DNA from: Halorussus amylolyticus
GTDB taxonomy: Archaea > Halobacteriota > Halobacteria > Halobacteriales > Haladaptataceae
NCBI RefSeq assembly: GCF_004143485.2
Contig: NZ_RXOB02000032.1
Coordinates: 62,001-126,000 of the forward strand
Direction: 5' to 3'
DNA length: 64,000 bases
Shown here in pieces: positions 8,774-17,525 of this stretch (the first letter of the stretch is position 1; each line of letters begins with the position of its first letter). A program made the position numbers and the translations under genes. The notes beneath the pieces are model-generated. The model was given only the letters and a program-made list of their open reading frames with translations. It searched no databases and had not been told where the DNA came from.

Positions 8774-10174
8774 ATGGATCTATGGTCGTCACGCACTGGC
8801 TTTATTCTCGCTGCCACCGGTGCAGCCGTCGGCATCGGGAATATCTGGCGCTTCCCGTCAGTCGTCGGTCGAAACGGCGGCGGTGCGTATCTGATTCCGT
8901 TCCTCATCGCCGTGTTCGTCTTCGCGGTGCCGCTCATGATCCTCGAAATCAACAGCGGGCGGCGCACACGCGCCGACATCGTTACTACGTTCCGTGACGT
9001 TCGACCACGATTCCGGATCTTCGGCTGGTTCATCGTCGCTGTCGTCGTCCTGATACTCAGCTACTATCTCGTCATCACCGGCTGGATTCTCGCGTTCTTG
9101 GGTTCCGCGATAACTGGGAGTGAGATTTCGTTAGCCAGCTTCACTGCGTCGTACGCTCCGGTGCTTTCGTTCACCGTCTCTCTCGGTATCGTCGCAGCTG
9201 TACTTTCGTTTGGGGTGCGAGAGGGGATCGAACGGCTGACGACAATACTCATGCCACTCGTGTTTTTGATTCTCCTCGGTATGGCGGTGTTCTCGGTGAC
9301 GTTGTCGGGGTTTTCAGAGGGAGTGGCGTTCTTTTTGACGCCCGATCTATCTGTGCTCACTGATCCGCTCATCTGGAGCGCCGCGTTCGGACAGGCCTTC
9401 TTCTCGCTATCAGCAGGAATGGGGATCCTCCTCACGTACGGGAGCTACGTGGGCGAAGAGATGGACGTTCCCGAAGCCGCAGCTATCGTCGCGGTGGCGG
9501 ACGTTGTCGTCGCAGTTCTAGCTGGCATCGTCATCTTCCCGATTGTCTTTACGTTCGACCTCGAACCGTCTCTCGGAACTGAACTGGCGTTCTCTACTCT
9601 GCCTGCAGCGTTCTCGCTCCTTCCCGGTGGGCGGATTGTTGCTGGGGCATTTTTCGGTCTCCTCTTCGCGGCCGCGATTACCTCAGCCGTCTCCATGATG
9701 GAAGTAGGAGTTTCGACCGTTCGAGGTGCGACACCGTTCTCACGGCGACAAGCGACGGTACTCGTCTCTGCTCTGGTGTTCGTCCTCGGGATACCGTCAC
9801 TGCTGAGTTACACACCGTTCCAACTCCGCGTGTGGGGGATACCCTTCCTTGACCTCTTGGACAACTCTGTCGGGACGCTTGGGCTACCTGTTACGGCGTT
9901 CATGATTTCCATCACGTTCAGCTATTTTGCAAGACACGAGGAAGTTCGGGTACCGCCCATCGAGCGATTGGCGGTTGTGTCTACGAAATACCTCCTTCCC
10001 CCGGTTCTCGTCGTAATCATCGCCTCTCAGCTGCTTCTCGGGTTCGATTTCCCTGGCTGGCATATTCTTCCCGGTAGTACGCTAGACCGAGCGCTCCTAT
10101 CCGTCGTAATCCTCTCTTTTATCGGTCTGTTAGCCTACTTCCTGCTTCGTCTCCAGCGAGCAGGGGCCAAGTGA
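8774..10174 (+). CDS. Neurotransmitter:sodium symporter (NSS/SNF) family transporter
   Basis: A 466-residue integral membrane protein with about 12 hydrophobic helices. The N-terminus SSRTGFILAATGAAVGIGNI followed by WRFP is the TM1 sodium/substrate-site signature of the LeuT fold. GGGAYLIPFL marks TM2, and FGQAFFSLSAGMGILLTYGS marks TM6-7. Family members import amino acids or related solutes with Na+; the substrate cannot be told from sequence. It is preceded by USP genes on the same strand and fits the ion- and solute-transport theme of this stretch. Confidence 0.93.
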   Translation: MDLWSSRTGFILAATGAAVGIGNIWRFPSVVGRNGGGAYLIPFLIAVFVFAVPLMILEINSGRRTRADIVTTFRDVRPRFRIFGWFIVAVVVLILSYYLVITGWILAFLGSAITGSEISLASFTASYAPVLSFTVSLGIVAAVLSFGVREGIERLTTILMPLVFLILLGMAVFSVTLSGFSEGVAFFLTPDLSVLTDPLIWSAAFGQAFFSLSAGMGILLTYGSYVGEEMDVPEAAAIVAVADVVVAVLAGIVIFPIVFTFDLEPSLGTELAFSTLPAAFSLLPGGRIVAGAFFGLLFAAAITSAVSMMEVGVSTVRGATPFSRRQATVLVSALVFVLGIPSLLSYTPFQLRVWGIPFLDLLDNSVGTLGLPVTAFMISITFSYFARHEEVRVPPIERLAVVSTKYLLPPVLVVIIASQLLLGFDFPGWHILPGSTLDRALLSVVILSFIGLLAYFLLRLQRAGAK

Positions 10175-10554
10175 CTGGTACGTCTGTTTCGGGTTCCCCG
10201 ACCGACAATACGAAATGAGATACGAAGTTGAGCGATTCAATGTGGCTGTCAGCGAGAGATCAGAGTAGTTCGCTGGAAGTGCTACGCTGACCCCGCCAAA
10301 TCGTTCACCTGTTCTGAGGAAGGTGTGTGACATACGAACATGGGCGAGCGATACTCACAATCAAAGAAGCAACAGTCTATGGTGTCGAGGAGAAGTATGA
10401 GCCGTATCACAGTGAACGCGTTGTTTAGGACGTTTGAATGCGATGTCTTGTATTCAGAATTACAAACAGTACCGATTTAGATGAACTTCGACGTCCGACA
10501 ATTGCTCGGATGGCCCTCACCGATTAGTGTTGGGGCGGTCGTAGCTGACGTGTG
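10175..10554. other. Non-coding interval between transporter and PAC2 genes
   Basis: I see no convincing gene in these 380 bases. All frames are short or stop-rich, with no recognised motif. The last 60 bases before the PAC2 start contain ACAGTACCGATTTAGATG, which may be part of its promoter. Confidence 0.5.
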
Positions 10555-11316
10555 ATGCCATCGATAGAGACGATGCTGTTCAACGAATATGCCGAACTGC
10601 CGACGGACGGGGCCACGCTAATCGAGGGGCTTCCCGGTCACGGGATGGTCGCGTTGATAGCAGTCGAGCAAATCATAGACCAGTTGGACATGCAACACGA
10701 CGGCAGCGTTGAATCTGCAGACCACTTCCCGATCCTTTCCTATGAAAATGGCGACATCCAAGACCCAGTGAGGGTGTACTCGCATTCTTCAACACCAGTG
10801 GTCACGCTGGTGAGTGATACCGCAATTCCCCCAGACGCGTTTTCCGAACTAGGAGAGACGTTGGTGGATGAACTCTCCGACAGTCTTTCACGGGCAATCT
10901 TTCTCGTCGAAGTCCCGTCAGTCGTTGGTACGGAAGATGCCGTCGTTTCCGCAGTCGGATCTACTGCAGAACTTCGGTCGTCTTTCGAGGACGCCGAAGT
11001 CACTATCGAGACCGATGAGGGGCTAATTATCGGTCCAACCGGGGCGTTGGCCAGTGCCTTCTTTCACGCAGGAATCCCGACCGCCGTCCTACTCGTCAAA
11101 ACCGATCTGGATCCGTTTGTTCCCGACCCGATTGGCGCGAAGGTGCTCATCGAAGAGGCCCTCGAACCCTTGGTCGAGTTTTCAATTGATACGACTCCGC
11201 TCGAAGAGCAAGCCGAAACAATCCGTGCGGATATGCAAAATACCGCGTCTCAACTCAAACAGCTCTCTAACGGAAATAATTTCGCTGAATCGGCATACGA
11301 CAAAATGTGCCAATAG
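10555..11316 (+). CDS. PAC2-family protein (proteasome assembly chaperone-like)
   Basis: 253 residues with the PAC2 pattern: an N-terminal LPTDGATLIEGLPGHGMVAL, the central VTLVSDTAIPPDAFSELGET, and the later GLIIGPTGALASAFFHAGIP with AVLLVKTDLD. The C-terminal 35 residues form a Gln/Leu-rich helix. Archaeal PAC2 homologues (PF09754, PbaA/PbaB-like) are ATP-independent chaperones related to eukaryotic Pac1/Pac2, although most haloarchaeal paralogues have no tested role. I chose the ATG at 10555 over the GTG one codon upstream. Confidence 0.88.
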   Translation: MPSIETMLFNEYAELPTDGATLIEGLPGHGMVALIAVEQIIDQLDMQHDGSVESADHFPILSYENGDIQDPVRVYSHSSTPVVTLVSDTAIPPDAFSELGETLVDELSDSLSRAIFLVEVPSVVGTEDAVVSAVGSTAELRSSFEDAEVTIETDEGLIIGPTGALASAFFHAGIPTAVLLVKTDLDPFVPDPIGAKVLIEEALEPLVEFSIDTTPLEEQAETIRADMQNTASQLKQLSNGNNFAESAYDKMCQ

Positions 11317-11423
11317 TCCTGAGGGGAGATACTGTCCAGAGTCCTCCGTGCTCACAACACAGTGGAATACCGTGACATGTGATACGTGGATGGCTTAGAG
11401 ACACGAGAGCAGCATCGGGGGTA

Positions 11424-11855
11424 TCACTCGCCAGTACTATTGGCGACCAAAATAGAGACCTTATCTGCCTGTAGAAGCGCTTCCGTTGTGCTTCCAAGCA
11501 GAATCGTCTTGAAGGCGGATTGTCCCTTCGCACCCATGACCGCGAGATCGATTCCATGGTCCTCAATGTACGAGAGAAGTTCTTCGTGCGGAACTCCTTC
11601 TCGAATTGAGGTGACAACGGAGACATCGGGCTCACCCTCCGTCTCGATGGCTCTTAGTGCTTCTACTCCCTCCTCTCGAAGATTTTGCCGTACGGTGTCG
11701 GGATCGACGATTGCGTTATCGTACCCTGTTCGAGTTTCGATAACGTAGACTGCGTGGAGTTCGGCTCCATACTGCCGGGCCAAGTCGAGGGCTTGGCGTG
11801 TGGCGCGCTGCGCACTGTCACTCCCATCTGTTGCGATGAGGATCCGATTGTACAT
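11424..11855 (-). CDS. Universal stress protein, single domain
   Basis: 143 residues. It starts MYNRILIATDGSDSAQRATR; the nucleotide loop is GAKGQSAFKTILLGSTTEAL, in which the usual His is Lys and the end of the loop is GST, close to but not identical to the ATP-binding consensus. It is transcribed divergently from the DASS transporter gene 170 nt away. Confidence 0.9.
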   Translation of the reverse strand: MYNRILIATDGSDSAQRATRQALDLARQYGAELHAVYVIETRTGYDNAIVDPDTVRQNLREEGVEALRAIETEGEPDVSVVTSIREGVPHEELLSYIEDHGIDLAVMGAKGQSAFKTILLGSTTEALLQADKVSILVANSTGE

Positions 11856-12024
11856 CGCACTCCACTACGCGTTGAGGAGCAAAGAAACAAGGGCTAAAAC
11901 ACGATATTTGGGAATGGTTCCCTGTCAAAATCGTGCTCGTGGCAGAACGTACTCGTGCCAGAAGCTTCACTGAACCGTACCGTGTAGCCGTTCACAGTCC
12001 CGTAAACTGACTCAGCCTACAGAA

Positions 12025-13554
12025 ATGGTCACTCACACTCGGTTCTCTAATTTCGCCACCCGACAGCAGATCGGATTGGTTCTTGGGCCATCACTGTTCA
12101 CCGGCTTTCTCCTGTTTCGACCGTTCGACATCTCTTCGTCCGCAAATGCAGCGCTCGCAACCACGCTCTGGATTGCAGCCTGGTGGGTGACCGAAGCAAT
12201 CCCGATTCCAGCGACGAGTCTCCTCCCAATCGTTCTCTTTCCGCTAACTGGTGTCGTCGATGCCGGGGCATCGACGGCACCGTATGCCGATCCAGTTGTG
12301 TTTCTGCTATTGGGCGGGTTTCTCCTCGCACTCGGTATCGAGCGTTGGGGCCTCCACAGACGAATTGCTCTCACGGTCGTGAGCCTCGTGGGAGTTCAAG
12401 CTGACCGGCTCCTGCTCGGGTTTATGATGGCAACTGCGTTCCTCTCGATGTGGATTTCGAACTCGGCGACAGCAATGCTGATGGTGCCGATTGCTATCGC
12501 GGTCATCGTCTCGGTCGGGTCCATAGACGAACACGGGCCAGAGCTGACTGCGGGTTACGAACCAGACGAACTCGCCGCAGGAGTCCGTCCGGATCCGGAC
12601 GACCGTCCTGGGGGAGCCTTTGGACTCGCACTGATGCTCGGAATCGCGTACGGCGCATCGATTGGTGGTGTGGCAACACTGATCGGGAGTCCCCCAAACG
12701 CCGTCTTCGCAGGCGTGGCAGAGTCTCGCTTGGACATACAGATCAGCTTTCTCGACTGGCTGCTGTTCGCTGGGCCGCTTTCTATCGTCTTTTTGTTTGT
12801 CACGTGGCTATTATTGGTGAAACTTCTTCGACCGGAGATTCCACTCAACCGGGGGGCTGAAGCCGTGATTCGGACACAACGTGAGGAACTTGGAGCCATC
12901 TCTCGCGGCGAGCGACGGGTGTTGGCGGTCTTCACACTCGTCGCAACTGGATGGCTCCTCCGGCCGTTTGTCCTCCAGCCACTGTTCCCAGCAATCACAG
13001 ACACGGTCGTAGCCATCGCTGGCGGGGTGCTCCTGTTTGTCATTCCCGTTGACTACGAAAACCGTGAGTTTCTGCTCGACTGGAGTGATGCAACGCGTGT
13101 GCCGTGGGATGTCCTCATTCTCCTTGGAGCCGGATTTTCACTGGCGAACGGGTTTCAAGAGAGTGGGCTAGACGCGGCTATCGCACAAGGCTTGGCCGAG
13201 ATTGCGGGAGTTCCGGTATATGTTCTCGTCCTTGTGGTCGCTACGGTCGTCGTGTTCCTGACGGAGGTCACGTCGAACACGGCGACAGCGACGGTCTTCA
13301 TGCCGATTATGATCAGCCTCGGGCTGACCCTTGGCGTGTCGCCGCTCATGTTGATGGCGACCGCCGCTCTCGCGGCGTCGTTGGCGTTTATGCTACCGGT
13401 GGCGACACCCCCTAATGCGGTTGTCTTCGGGAGTGGTTACGTAACGATTCCGCAGATGTCGCGCATCGGTTTGTGGTTGAACCTACTCGGTATCATCGCC
13501 ATTATTGTACTCACGTATCTATGGCTACCAATTGCCTTCGCAACCGCAGGATAG
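12025..13554 (+). CDS. DASS/SLC13-family sodium:anion symporter
   Basis: A 509-residue membrane protein. Both Ser-Asn-Thr type signatures of the divalent anion:sodium symporter family are present as SNSATAMLMVPI (about residue 147) and TSNTATATVFMPI (about residue 420), at the tips of the two re-entrant hairpins that hold Na+ and substrate. AAWWVTEAIPIPATSLLP is the conserved early motif. A cytoplasmic acidic loop (TAGYEPDELAAGVRPDPDDR) follows the first repeat. Substrates in the family are dicarboxylates, tricarboxylates, sulfate or phosphate; which one is not decidable here. Confidence 0.93.
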   Translation: MVTHTRFSNFATRQQIGLVLGPSLFTGFLLFRPFDISSSANAALATTLWIAAWWVTEAIPIPATSLLPIVLFPLTGVVDAGASTAPYADPVVFLLLGGFLLALGIERWGLHRRIALTVVSLVGVQADRLLLGFMMATAFLSMWISNSATAMLMVPIAIAVIVSVGSIDEHGPELTAGYEPDELAAGVRPDPDDRPGGAFGLALMLGIAYGASIGGVATLIGSPPNAVFAGVAESRLDIQISFLDWLLFAGPLSIVFLFVTWLLLVKLLRPEIPLNRGAEAVIRTQREELGAISRGERRVLAVFTLVATGWLLRPFVLQPLFPAITDTVVAIAGGVLLFVIPVDYENREFLLDWSDATRVPWDVLILLGAGFSLANGFQESGLDAAIAQGLAEIAGVPVYVLVLVVATVVVFLTEVTSNTATATVFMPIMISLGLTLGVSPLMLMATAALAASLAFMLPVATPPNAVVFGSGYVTIPQMSRIGLWLNLLGIIAIIVLTYLWLPIAFATAG

Positions 13555-13630
13555 AGGTGGCGTTGAATGAGACGAATCAAGTCTGAAAAGATGTCGACCT
13601 TGCTCAATTACCTGAATTGAGGCGCTAAGG

Positions 13631-13673
13631 CCCCTTCCTCAACGAGCCAGCGGAGCGAGCGAGTAGGGAGAGG
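13631..13673 (+). mobile_element. Relic right end of an IS605/IS1341-type element
   Basis: The segment has complementary arms CCCCTTCCTCAA and GTAGGGAGAGG around an AGCGGAGCG core. It repeats the layout and several words (CTCAA, GAGC, GAGCGAGTAGGG) of the TnpB right end at 1146-1205. No TnpB coding sequence remains beside it. A DUF2080 gene follows, which is a usual companion of this element type. I read it as a solo element end. Confidence 0.5.
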
Positions 13674-13764
13674 ATACAGCGCCGCACGGTTCTCAAACAC
13701 GCTCGGCGCTCGGTCCACAGGCCCACCGCCACCTTGATGTTGAAATATAGTTTAAATACAGGTG

Positions 13765-13905
13765 ATGGATAGACACGAAATCGAAGGCCACGAAGTCATC
13801 GACGGGACGGCCAAAGCCACCGGAAACGGCGCTCACGTCCTCGTCCCGAAACGGTGGCGTGGCGCGGACGTGAAAGTCGTCCGAACCACCGACCCCGACG
13901 AGTAG
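13765..13905 (+). CDS. DUF2080 transposon-associated small protein
   Basis: A 46-residue protein: MDRHEIEGHEVIDGTAKATG, then NGAHVLVPKRWRGADVKVVR and a short acidic tail. This is the form of the haloarchaeal DUF2080 family, small AbrB-like proteins coded beside TnpB-type transposases. A TATA-like TTTAAATA lies 18-25 nt before the ATG. Its transposase partner is missing, so it is probably a leftover of the element whose right end lies just upstream. Confidence 0.75.
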   Translation: MDRHEIEGHEVIDGTAKATGNGAHVLVPKRWRGADVKVVRTTDPDE

Positions 13906-13925
13906 CACCAGTTGATGAATTACAA

Positions 13926-14090
13926 CTACAGATATCGACTCCGACCGTCCGACGCGCCGTGGACGTATTCGTAAAATTCCTCCTCTCCAAAGGCGGGTTC
14001 GGTCATCGGTGTTTCAACGAATCCTGGACAGACACTGTTGACCCGAACGTTCTGTTTGGTGTAATCGACCGCGACCGACCGTGTGAGTTC
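13926..14090 (-). pseudogene. 3' fragment of a short-chain dehydrogenase/reductase gene
   Basis: The frame reads ELTRSVAVDYTKQNVRVNSV, CPGFVETPMTEPAFGEEEFY and a short end. ALTRSLAVDYAxxNVRVNSVCPG is the classic SDR stretch after the YxxxK catalytic motif. The Rossmann N-terminus and catalytic Tyr are absent; upstream the frame merges into a winged-helix gene fragment. It is dead. Confidence 0.8.
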
Positions 14091-14428
14091 GTCTCCCGCC
14101 GTCCGACCGCGTCGATCAGTGCGGGAGTGATCGTGTACTTTCGGTTACCTGCGGTCGTCGTCACGGTTAGGTCGATTTCGCGGGCGGCGTACTGCCGGGG
14201 TTGCTCGTCGTGGGTTACCTTGACGACGTCGGCGTCGACGAGACGATTGACGTAGGAGTAGGCGGTGCCCTGGGCGAGTTCGAGGTCGCCCATCACGTCT
14301 TGGACTGTTGCCTCGCCCTCCCGGGCGAGATACGCGTACAACTGGGCTAGCTGTGGCTCTTCGAGGAGATCCGCGACCGAGAGGAAGTCGCGGACGATGT
14401 CACGGTCGGCCCGGTTTGGGATGTCGCC
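14091..14428 (-). pseudogene. Winged-helix regulator fragment (DUF7437-like)
   Basis: The minus-strand frame reads DIVRDFLSVADLLEEPQLAQ, LYAYLAREGEATVQDVMGDL, ELAQGTAYSYVNRLVDADVV and DLTVTTTAGNRKYTITPALI, a haloarchaeal ArsR/MarR-like winged helix. The 3' end is cut by the SDR fragment near ALIDAVGRRET. The 5' end has no usable ATG or GTG before a stop. Both ends are therefore broken, although the DNA-binding part could still be made from a TTG at 14341. Confidence 0.7.
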
Positions 14429-14764
14429 GGTTTTGTGAACGACCTCTTCAACGGCCGCATCCTCGACGAATCAGCTCTTGACGCGATTCGGACGTTCGTT
14501 GACGCACCCGATGAAGATGTCACGATGCAGGTGGAGTATGGCCTCGGCATCAGACATCTTCGCATCGACCGCGAAGACCTCTACGGGCATACCGGAACCA
14601 TCTCCAGGTACTCCGCGAACGCTATGCACCACGACGACCCTGAATACACGATCGCCGTCCTCAGCAACGTCTCTACGATCGGCCAGACAGGAATCTACGG
14701 CGCTCTCCAACGGATTACTCTCGAGGAATACGACTGGTCTGAATCACTCACCGCCGAATCTTGA
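14429..14764 (+). pseudogene. C-terminal fragment of a serine hydrolase (beta-lactamase family)
   Basis: The frame FVNDLFNGRILDESALDAIR, then VEYGLGIRHLRIDREDLYGH and SNVSTIGQTG, matches the end of class-C beta-lactamase-like hydrolases, where YGLG and the GHTGTI box (KTG-equivalent, HxG) close the active site. The SxxK and YxN motifs of the N-terminal half are missing. The left junction abuts the winged-helix fragment. Confidence 0.75.
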
Positions 14765-14816
14765 CCGATTTCTGGAGGAGTATGATTAAGTACGGTCTCT
14801 ATCATTAATATTGTTG

Positions 14817-15716
14817 ATGAGCTCCGGGATCCGCGCGTGGATCGATCGCCATCGCCTCCTAAGCTTCGTCGCAATCGCGTACGCGTTCACCTGGACGGTC
14901 CAGGGCGCGCTCGCGTATTCAGGCATGGAAGCATCCTGGGCACACTCAATCCTGATCGGCTTCGGCGGGTTCGGGCCACCGATCGGCGCGGCAGTCGTCA
15001 TCTGGGCGTCCGGTGGTAGCCTCCGCACCTGGGTCGGCCAGATGTTCAAGTGGCGAATCGGCGCGAAATGGTGGGCACTCGCACTCGGATTCCCGTTCAT
15101 CATCCTCTCACTCGGCGTCCTGCTGTTCGTCGTTGCTGGTGGCCCGATCACTCTCACCGACTTCGAATCACCGTTCATTTATCTGTTCGCGATGGCGTGG
15201 GGGACCGCGTGGGGTGGCGGCCAAGAAGATCTCGGGTGGCGTGGCTTCATGCTGCCCATTCTTCAGAACTCCTACAGCGCGCTGGTGTCGAGTGCCATCG
15301 TGGGCGTCACGTGGGCTGTCTGGCATCTCCCGCTGTTCCTGAACGCCACGACCACCCACGGTGGCTGGCCGCTCTCCCAGCAACTCCTCTGGATGGTCTC
15401 CATCCTTGCTGGATCCATCCTCTGGACGTGGATGTACAACAGCACTGGCGGGAGCGTCCTCGCCGTCGCGGTGTTCCACGCCGGCATAAACACCATGGGA
15501 ATCTTTCATCCCGCCGACCAGGAGGCGCTCATTCCGGACGGTGTGCCAGACCCCTGGCTGAATCTGCTCGCCGAAGTTACCGGCGCCGTTCCCCTCGTGT
15601 TGGTCGCGATCATCTTGGTCGTCGTCTACGGCGCGAACCGCCTCGCGAATCGCGACCCACCAACCCCCCAAGACGCTGGCCTCCCACCGGAGACCAAACC
15701 AGACGCCGTCGAGTGA
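14817..15716 (+). CDS. CPBP-family intramembrane glutamic protease
   Basis: 299 residues, with about eight membrane helices. The three motifs of the CAAX protease/bacteriocin-processing (CPBP, ABI) family are visible: QEDLGWRGFML (motif 1, here with Glu-Asp in place of Glu-Glu), WAVWHLPLF (motif 2) and FHAGINT (motif 3). These would bind the catalytic water within the membrane. Substrates of archaeal members are unknown. The ATG at 14817 is preferred over two TTG codons just upstream. It is the only intact gene in a 4-kb stretch of relics. Confidence 0.88.
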   Translation: MSSGIRAWIDRHRLLSFVAIAYAFTWTVQGALAYSGMEASWAHSILIGFGGFGPPIGAAVVIWASGGSLRTWVGQMFKWRIGAKWWALALGFPFIILSLGVLLFVVAGGPITLTDFESPFIYLFAMAWGTAWGGGQEDLGWRGFMLPILQNSYSALVSSAIVGVTWAVWHLPLFLNATTTHGGWPLSQQLLWMVSILAGSILWTWMYNSTGGSVLAVAVFHAGINTMGIFHPADQEALIPDGVPDPWLNLLAEVTGAVPLVLVAIILVVVYGANRLANRDPPTPQDAGLPPETKPDAVE

Positions 15717-15863
15717 GCACGCACCAACGCTGGACTCCGCGTGAGTCCCGAGGTGCTACGCCTTGAACCAATAATTTCCCAGGCCATGACTCGGACGGGA
15801 TCACGGGGCCGAATAGAATTTATTTATGGCAGGGCGAACCCATCTACTGAGGTGTGAGAACAC

Positions 15864-16100
15864 GTGAGTCCTGTTCTGGTACTCTACGGGACGGGCGAAG
15901 GCCGGACGGCGAAGATTGCAGAGCGGATTGCGGTGATGAAGCAAATCGCAAAAGACCTTCTCACCGAGGACCGAGAAACGGACGGTGACATGGAGTTCAC
16001 CGACTGGGGCACGGTTGACGCCTTCGCAGCAGATATCGCCGTGTTCGTTGAAAACCGCCTCGGTGTCGTCTTGGATACCACCGAGGATCCGGCGTCATGA
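15864..16100 (+). pseudogene. Internally deleted flavodoxin-domain gene
   Basis: The first 22 codons, MSPVLVLYGTGEGRTAKIAE, give the FMN-phosphate loop (T-G-x-G-R-T) of a flavodoxin. The frame then jumps to MKQIAKDLLTEDRETDGDME and WGTVDAFAADIAVFVE, the last part of haloarchaeal protoporphyrinogen-oxidase-like flavodoxins. About 100 residues in the middle are missing, so the product cannot bind FMN normally. A TATA-like TTTATTTAT lies near -40. Confidence 0.7.
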
Positions 16101-16377
16101 CGGCCTCACAACCCACCCGGCGCCTCACTCGGCCGTATTAATTGCATCGACGCTCGCCCCTCTGCTCGCGGTTATCGCGACCGGTGTCGGACTATTCGTC
16201 CCAGGGTTCTACCGGGACGCCGAGGTCCTCCTTCCACAGTTGTACGGGCAGGACCTGTTGACACTCGTCGTCGCCGTCCCCCCACTCGCCGTCGCTGTCG
16301 TCGGGTTCGGTGCCGTCCTGAACACGTACTTCGGTCTCCAGCGGTTCGAACCCATCACGATCCCGGGAGGAACGTGA
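16097..16377 (+). pseudogene. Frameshifted small membrane protein
   Basis: A start ATG (MTASQPTRRLTR) runs into a stop after 14 codons. In the next frame AVLIASTLAPLLAVIATGVG, LFVPGFYRD and QLYGQDLLTLVVAVPPLAVA encode two hydrophobic helices, followed by FGAVLNTYFGLQRF. This looks like a four-helix haloarchaeal membrane protein with a frameshift and a central deletion. I cannot name the family. Confidence 0.5.
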
Positions 16378-16429
16378 CTATGCACACGGCACTCCACGAT
16401 TCGAGTATCCGAACCGAGGTGGCCAATCG

Positions 16430-16744
16430 ATGGTGACTGCACTCCACATGGGTTGGCGACACGTTCTGTTCGTGAACTGCCCCGTCGATTCAGACCTCCT
16501 CAAAGCGCACCTCCCGTCGACATTCACGGTCGATACGTACGACGGCGACGCGTGTCTCTCCGTCGTGCCCTTCACGAACGTCGACGGCCGCCCGACATGG
16601 GCCCCCGAAGGCTGGGAACTTCCGAACCCCGGAAGACTACGGCATTCCCGAACTGCCCACTTGGCAAATCTGTCGAACGAAGTGTGGTGGGTTGGCGCTC
16701 GCGGATCCTGGCACTGACGCGTTCATCGCCGCTGAAAATCCGAT
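16430..16744 (+). pseudogene. 5' fragment of a DUF2071 (YqjF-like) gene joined to an unrelated 3' piece
   Basis: The first 60 codons read MGWRHVLFVNCPVDSDLLKA and YDGDACLSVVPFTNVDGRPT, the start of DUF2071 proteins. The frame then breaks, and another frame reads EDYGIPELPTWQICRTKCGG and AFIAAENPMKVRR before a stop, apparently the tail of a different protein that I do not recognise. Neither part is complete. Confidence 0.6.
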
Positions 16745-16761
16745 GAAGGTACGACGATAGT

Positions 16762-16980
16762 ATGAACACAACACCAGCAGAAGACATCGAAACCGGCTTG
16801 GATTCGTCTGGCAACCACAATATCGCCATCGTCGGCGATGATATCGCTGGCCTCTCGGTAGCCACCTTCACTGCACGTCATCGACTGGACACGCTCGTCG
16901 TTGACGCAGGCGAATCGATACCATCACCAGCTCGATCGTCCTTCTCTCCCGATCGTTGTCGTCGCTCGCGAGGACGGCTA
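16762..16980 (+). pseudogene. N-terminal fragment of an FAD-dependent oxidoreductase
   Basis: The frame has IAIVGDDIAGLSVATFTARH and LDTLVVDAGES, a Rossmann dinucleotide-binding beta-alpha-beta fold of thioredoxin-reductase type with the usual GxGxAG altered to GDDIAG. After about 55 codons the homology ends and other frames take over. Confidence 0.6.
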
Positions 16981-17057
16981 GCAGGTCACGATCGCCTCTT
17001 CAGGCGACTCCGAGCCGTCCGGGCTCGTTAGCGCTCTCATCCATTCAGAGGGATACC

Positions 17058-17513
17058 ATGCCGGTCACGACTCACATCGACCAAGCCAGAGAACGCGTCG
17101 ACGCCGAACGGGTTGCCGTCGCCGCGAAACTCGACGGCTTCGACGCGTTCATCGATCGTCTCGAGGCCCTCTCACCGGTGCCGGTACGATCCGTCTCAAC
17201 GAATATGACCGCAACTGCAGGCACGCTCGCTGGACACACTGCGTCGACTGAAGACCGCTGTCGGCCTGTGCGAACGGCCTTTGCTGAGACAATCCGCTCG
17301 CATAGCGTCGCCGACATGGACGAATCCGAGTCACTCCTCAAGACAATCGAAGCCGAGTTCTCGCCGTCAATCGCCGTCGCGCTTGCACCGTCGAACGAAA
17401 CGGCGTTTTCGCCGGAACTCAAGCGGACGGTAATCTCGGCGGCGACAGCGCGCCGAGCTGAGACCGAGGTGTTGCTCGAAGCACTTGATCACGAAGCGAC
17501 ACAGCTTGATTGT
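17058..17513 (+). pseudogene. 3'-truncated haloarchaeal helical protein (DUF7260-like)
   Basis: It begins MPVTTHIDQARERVDAERVA and continues through STEDRCRPVRTAFAETIRSH and SFSPELKR-like AFSPELKRTVISAATARRAE, a pattern I associate with the haloarchaeal DUF7260 family of predicted helical proteins. The homology stops near residue 152, where the converging methyltransferase gene begins; the last 200 nt of the open frame are antisense to that gene. Function unknown. Confidence 0.55.
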
Positions 17514-17525
17514 GCAAGGGATTTT

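Noticed and set aside
15050-15766. 238-residue + strand Arg-rich frame inside the CPBP gene
   Set aside because: It is a shifted reading of the protease gene, with basic composition alien to a halophile.
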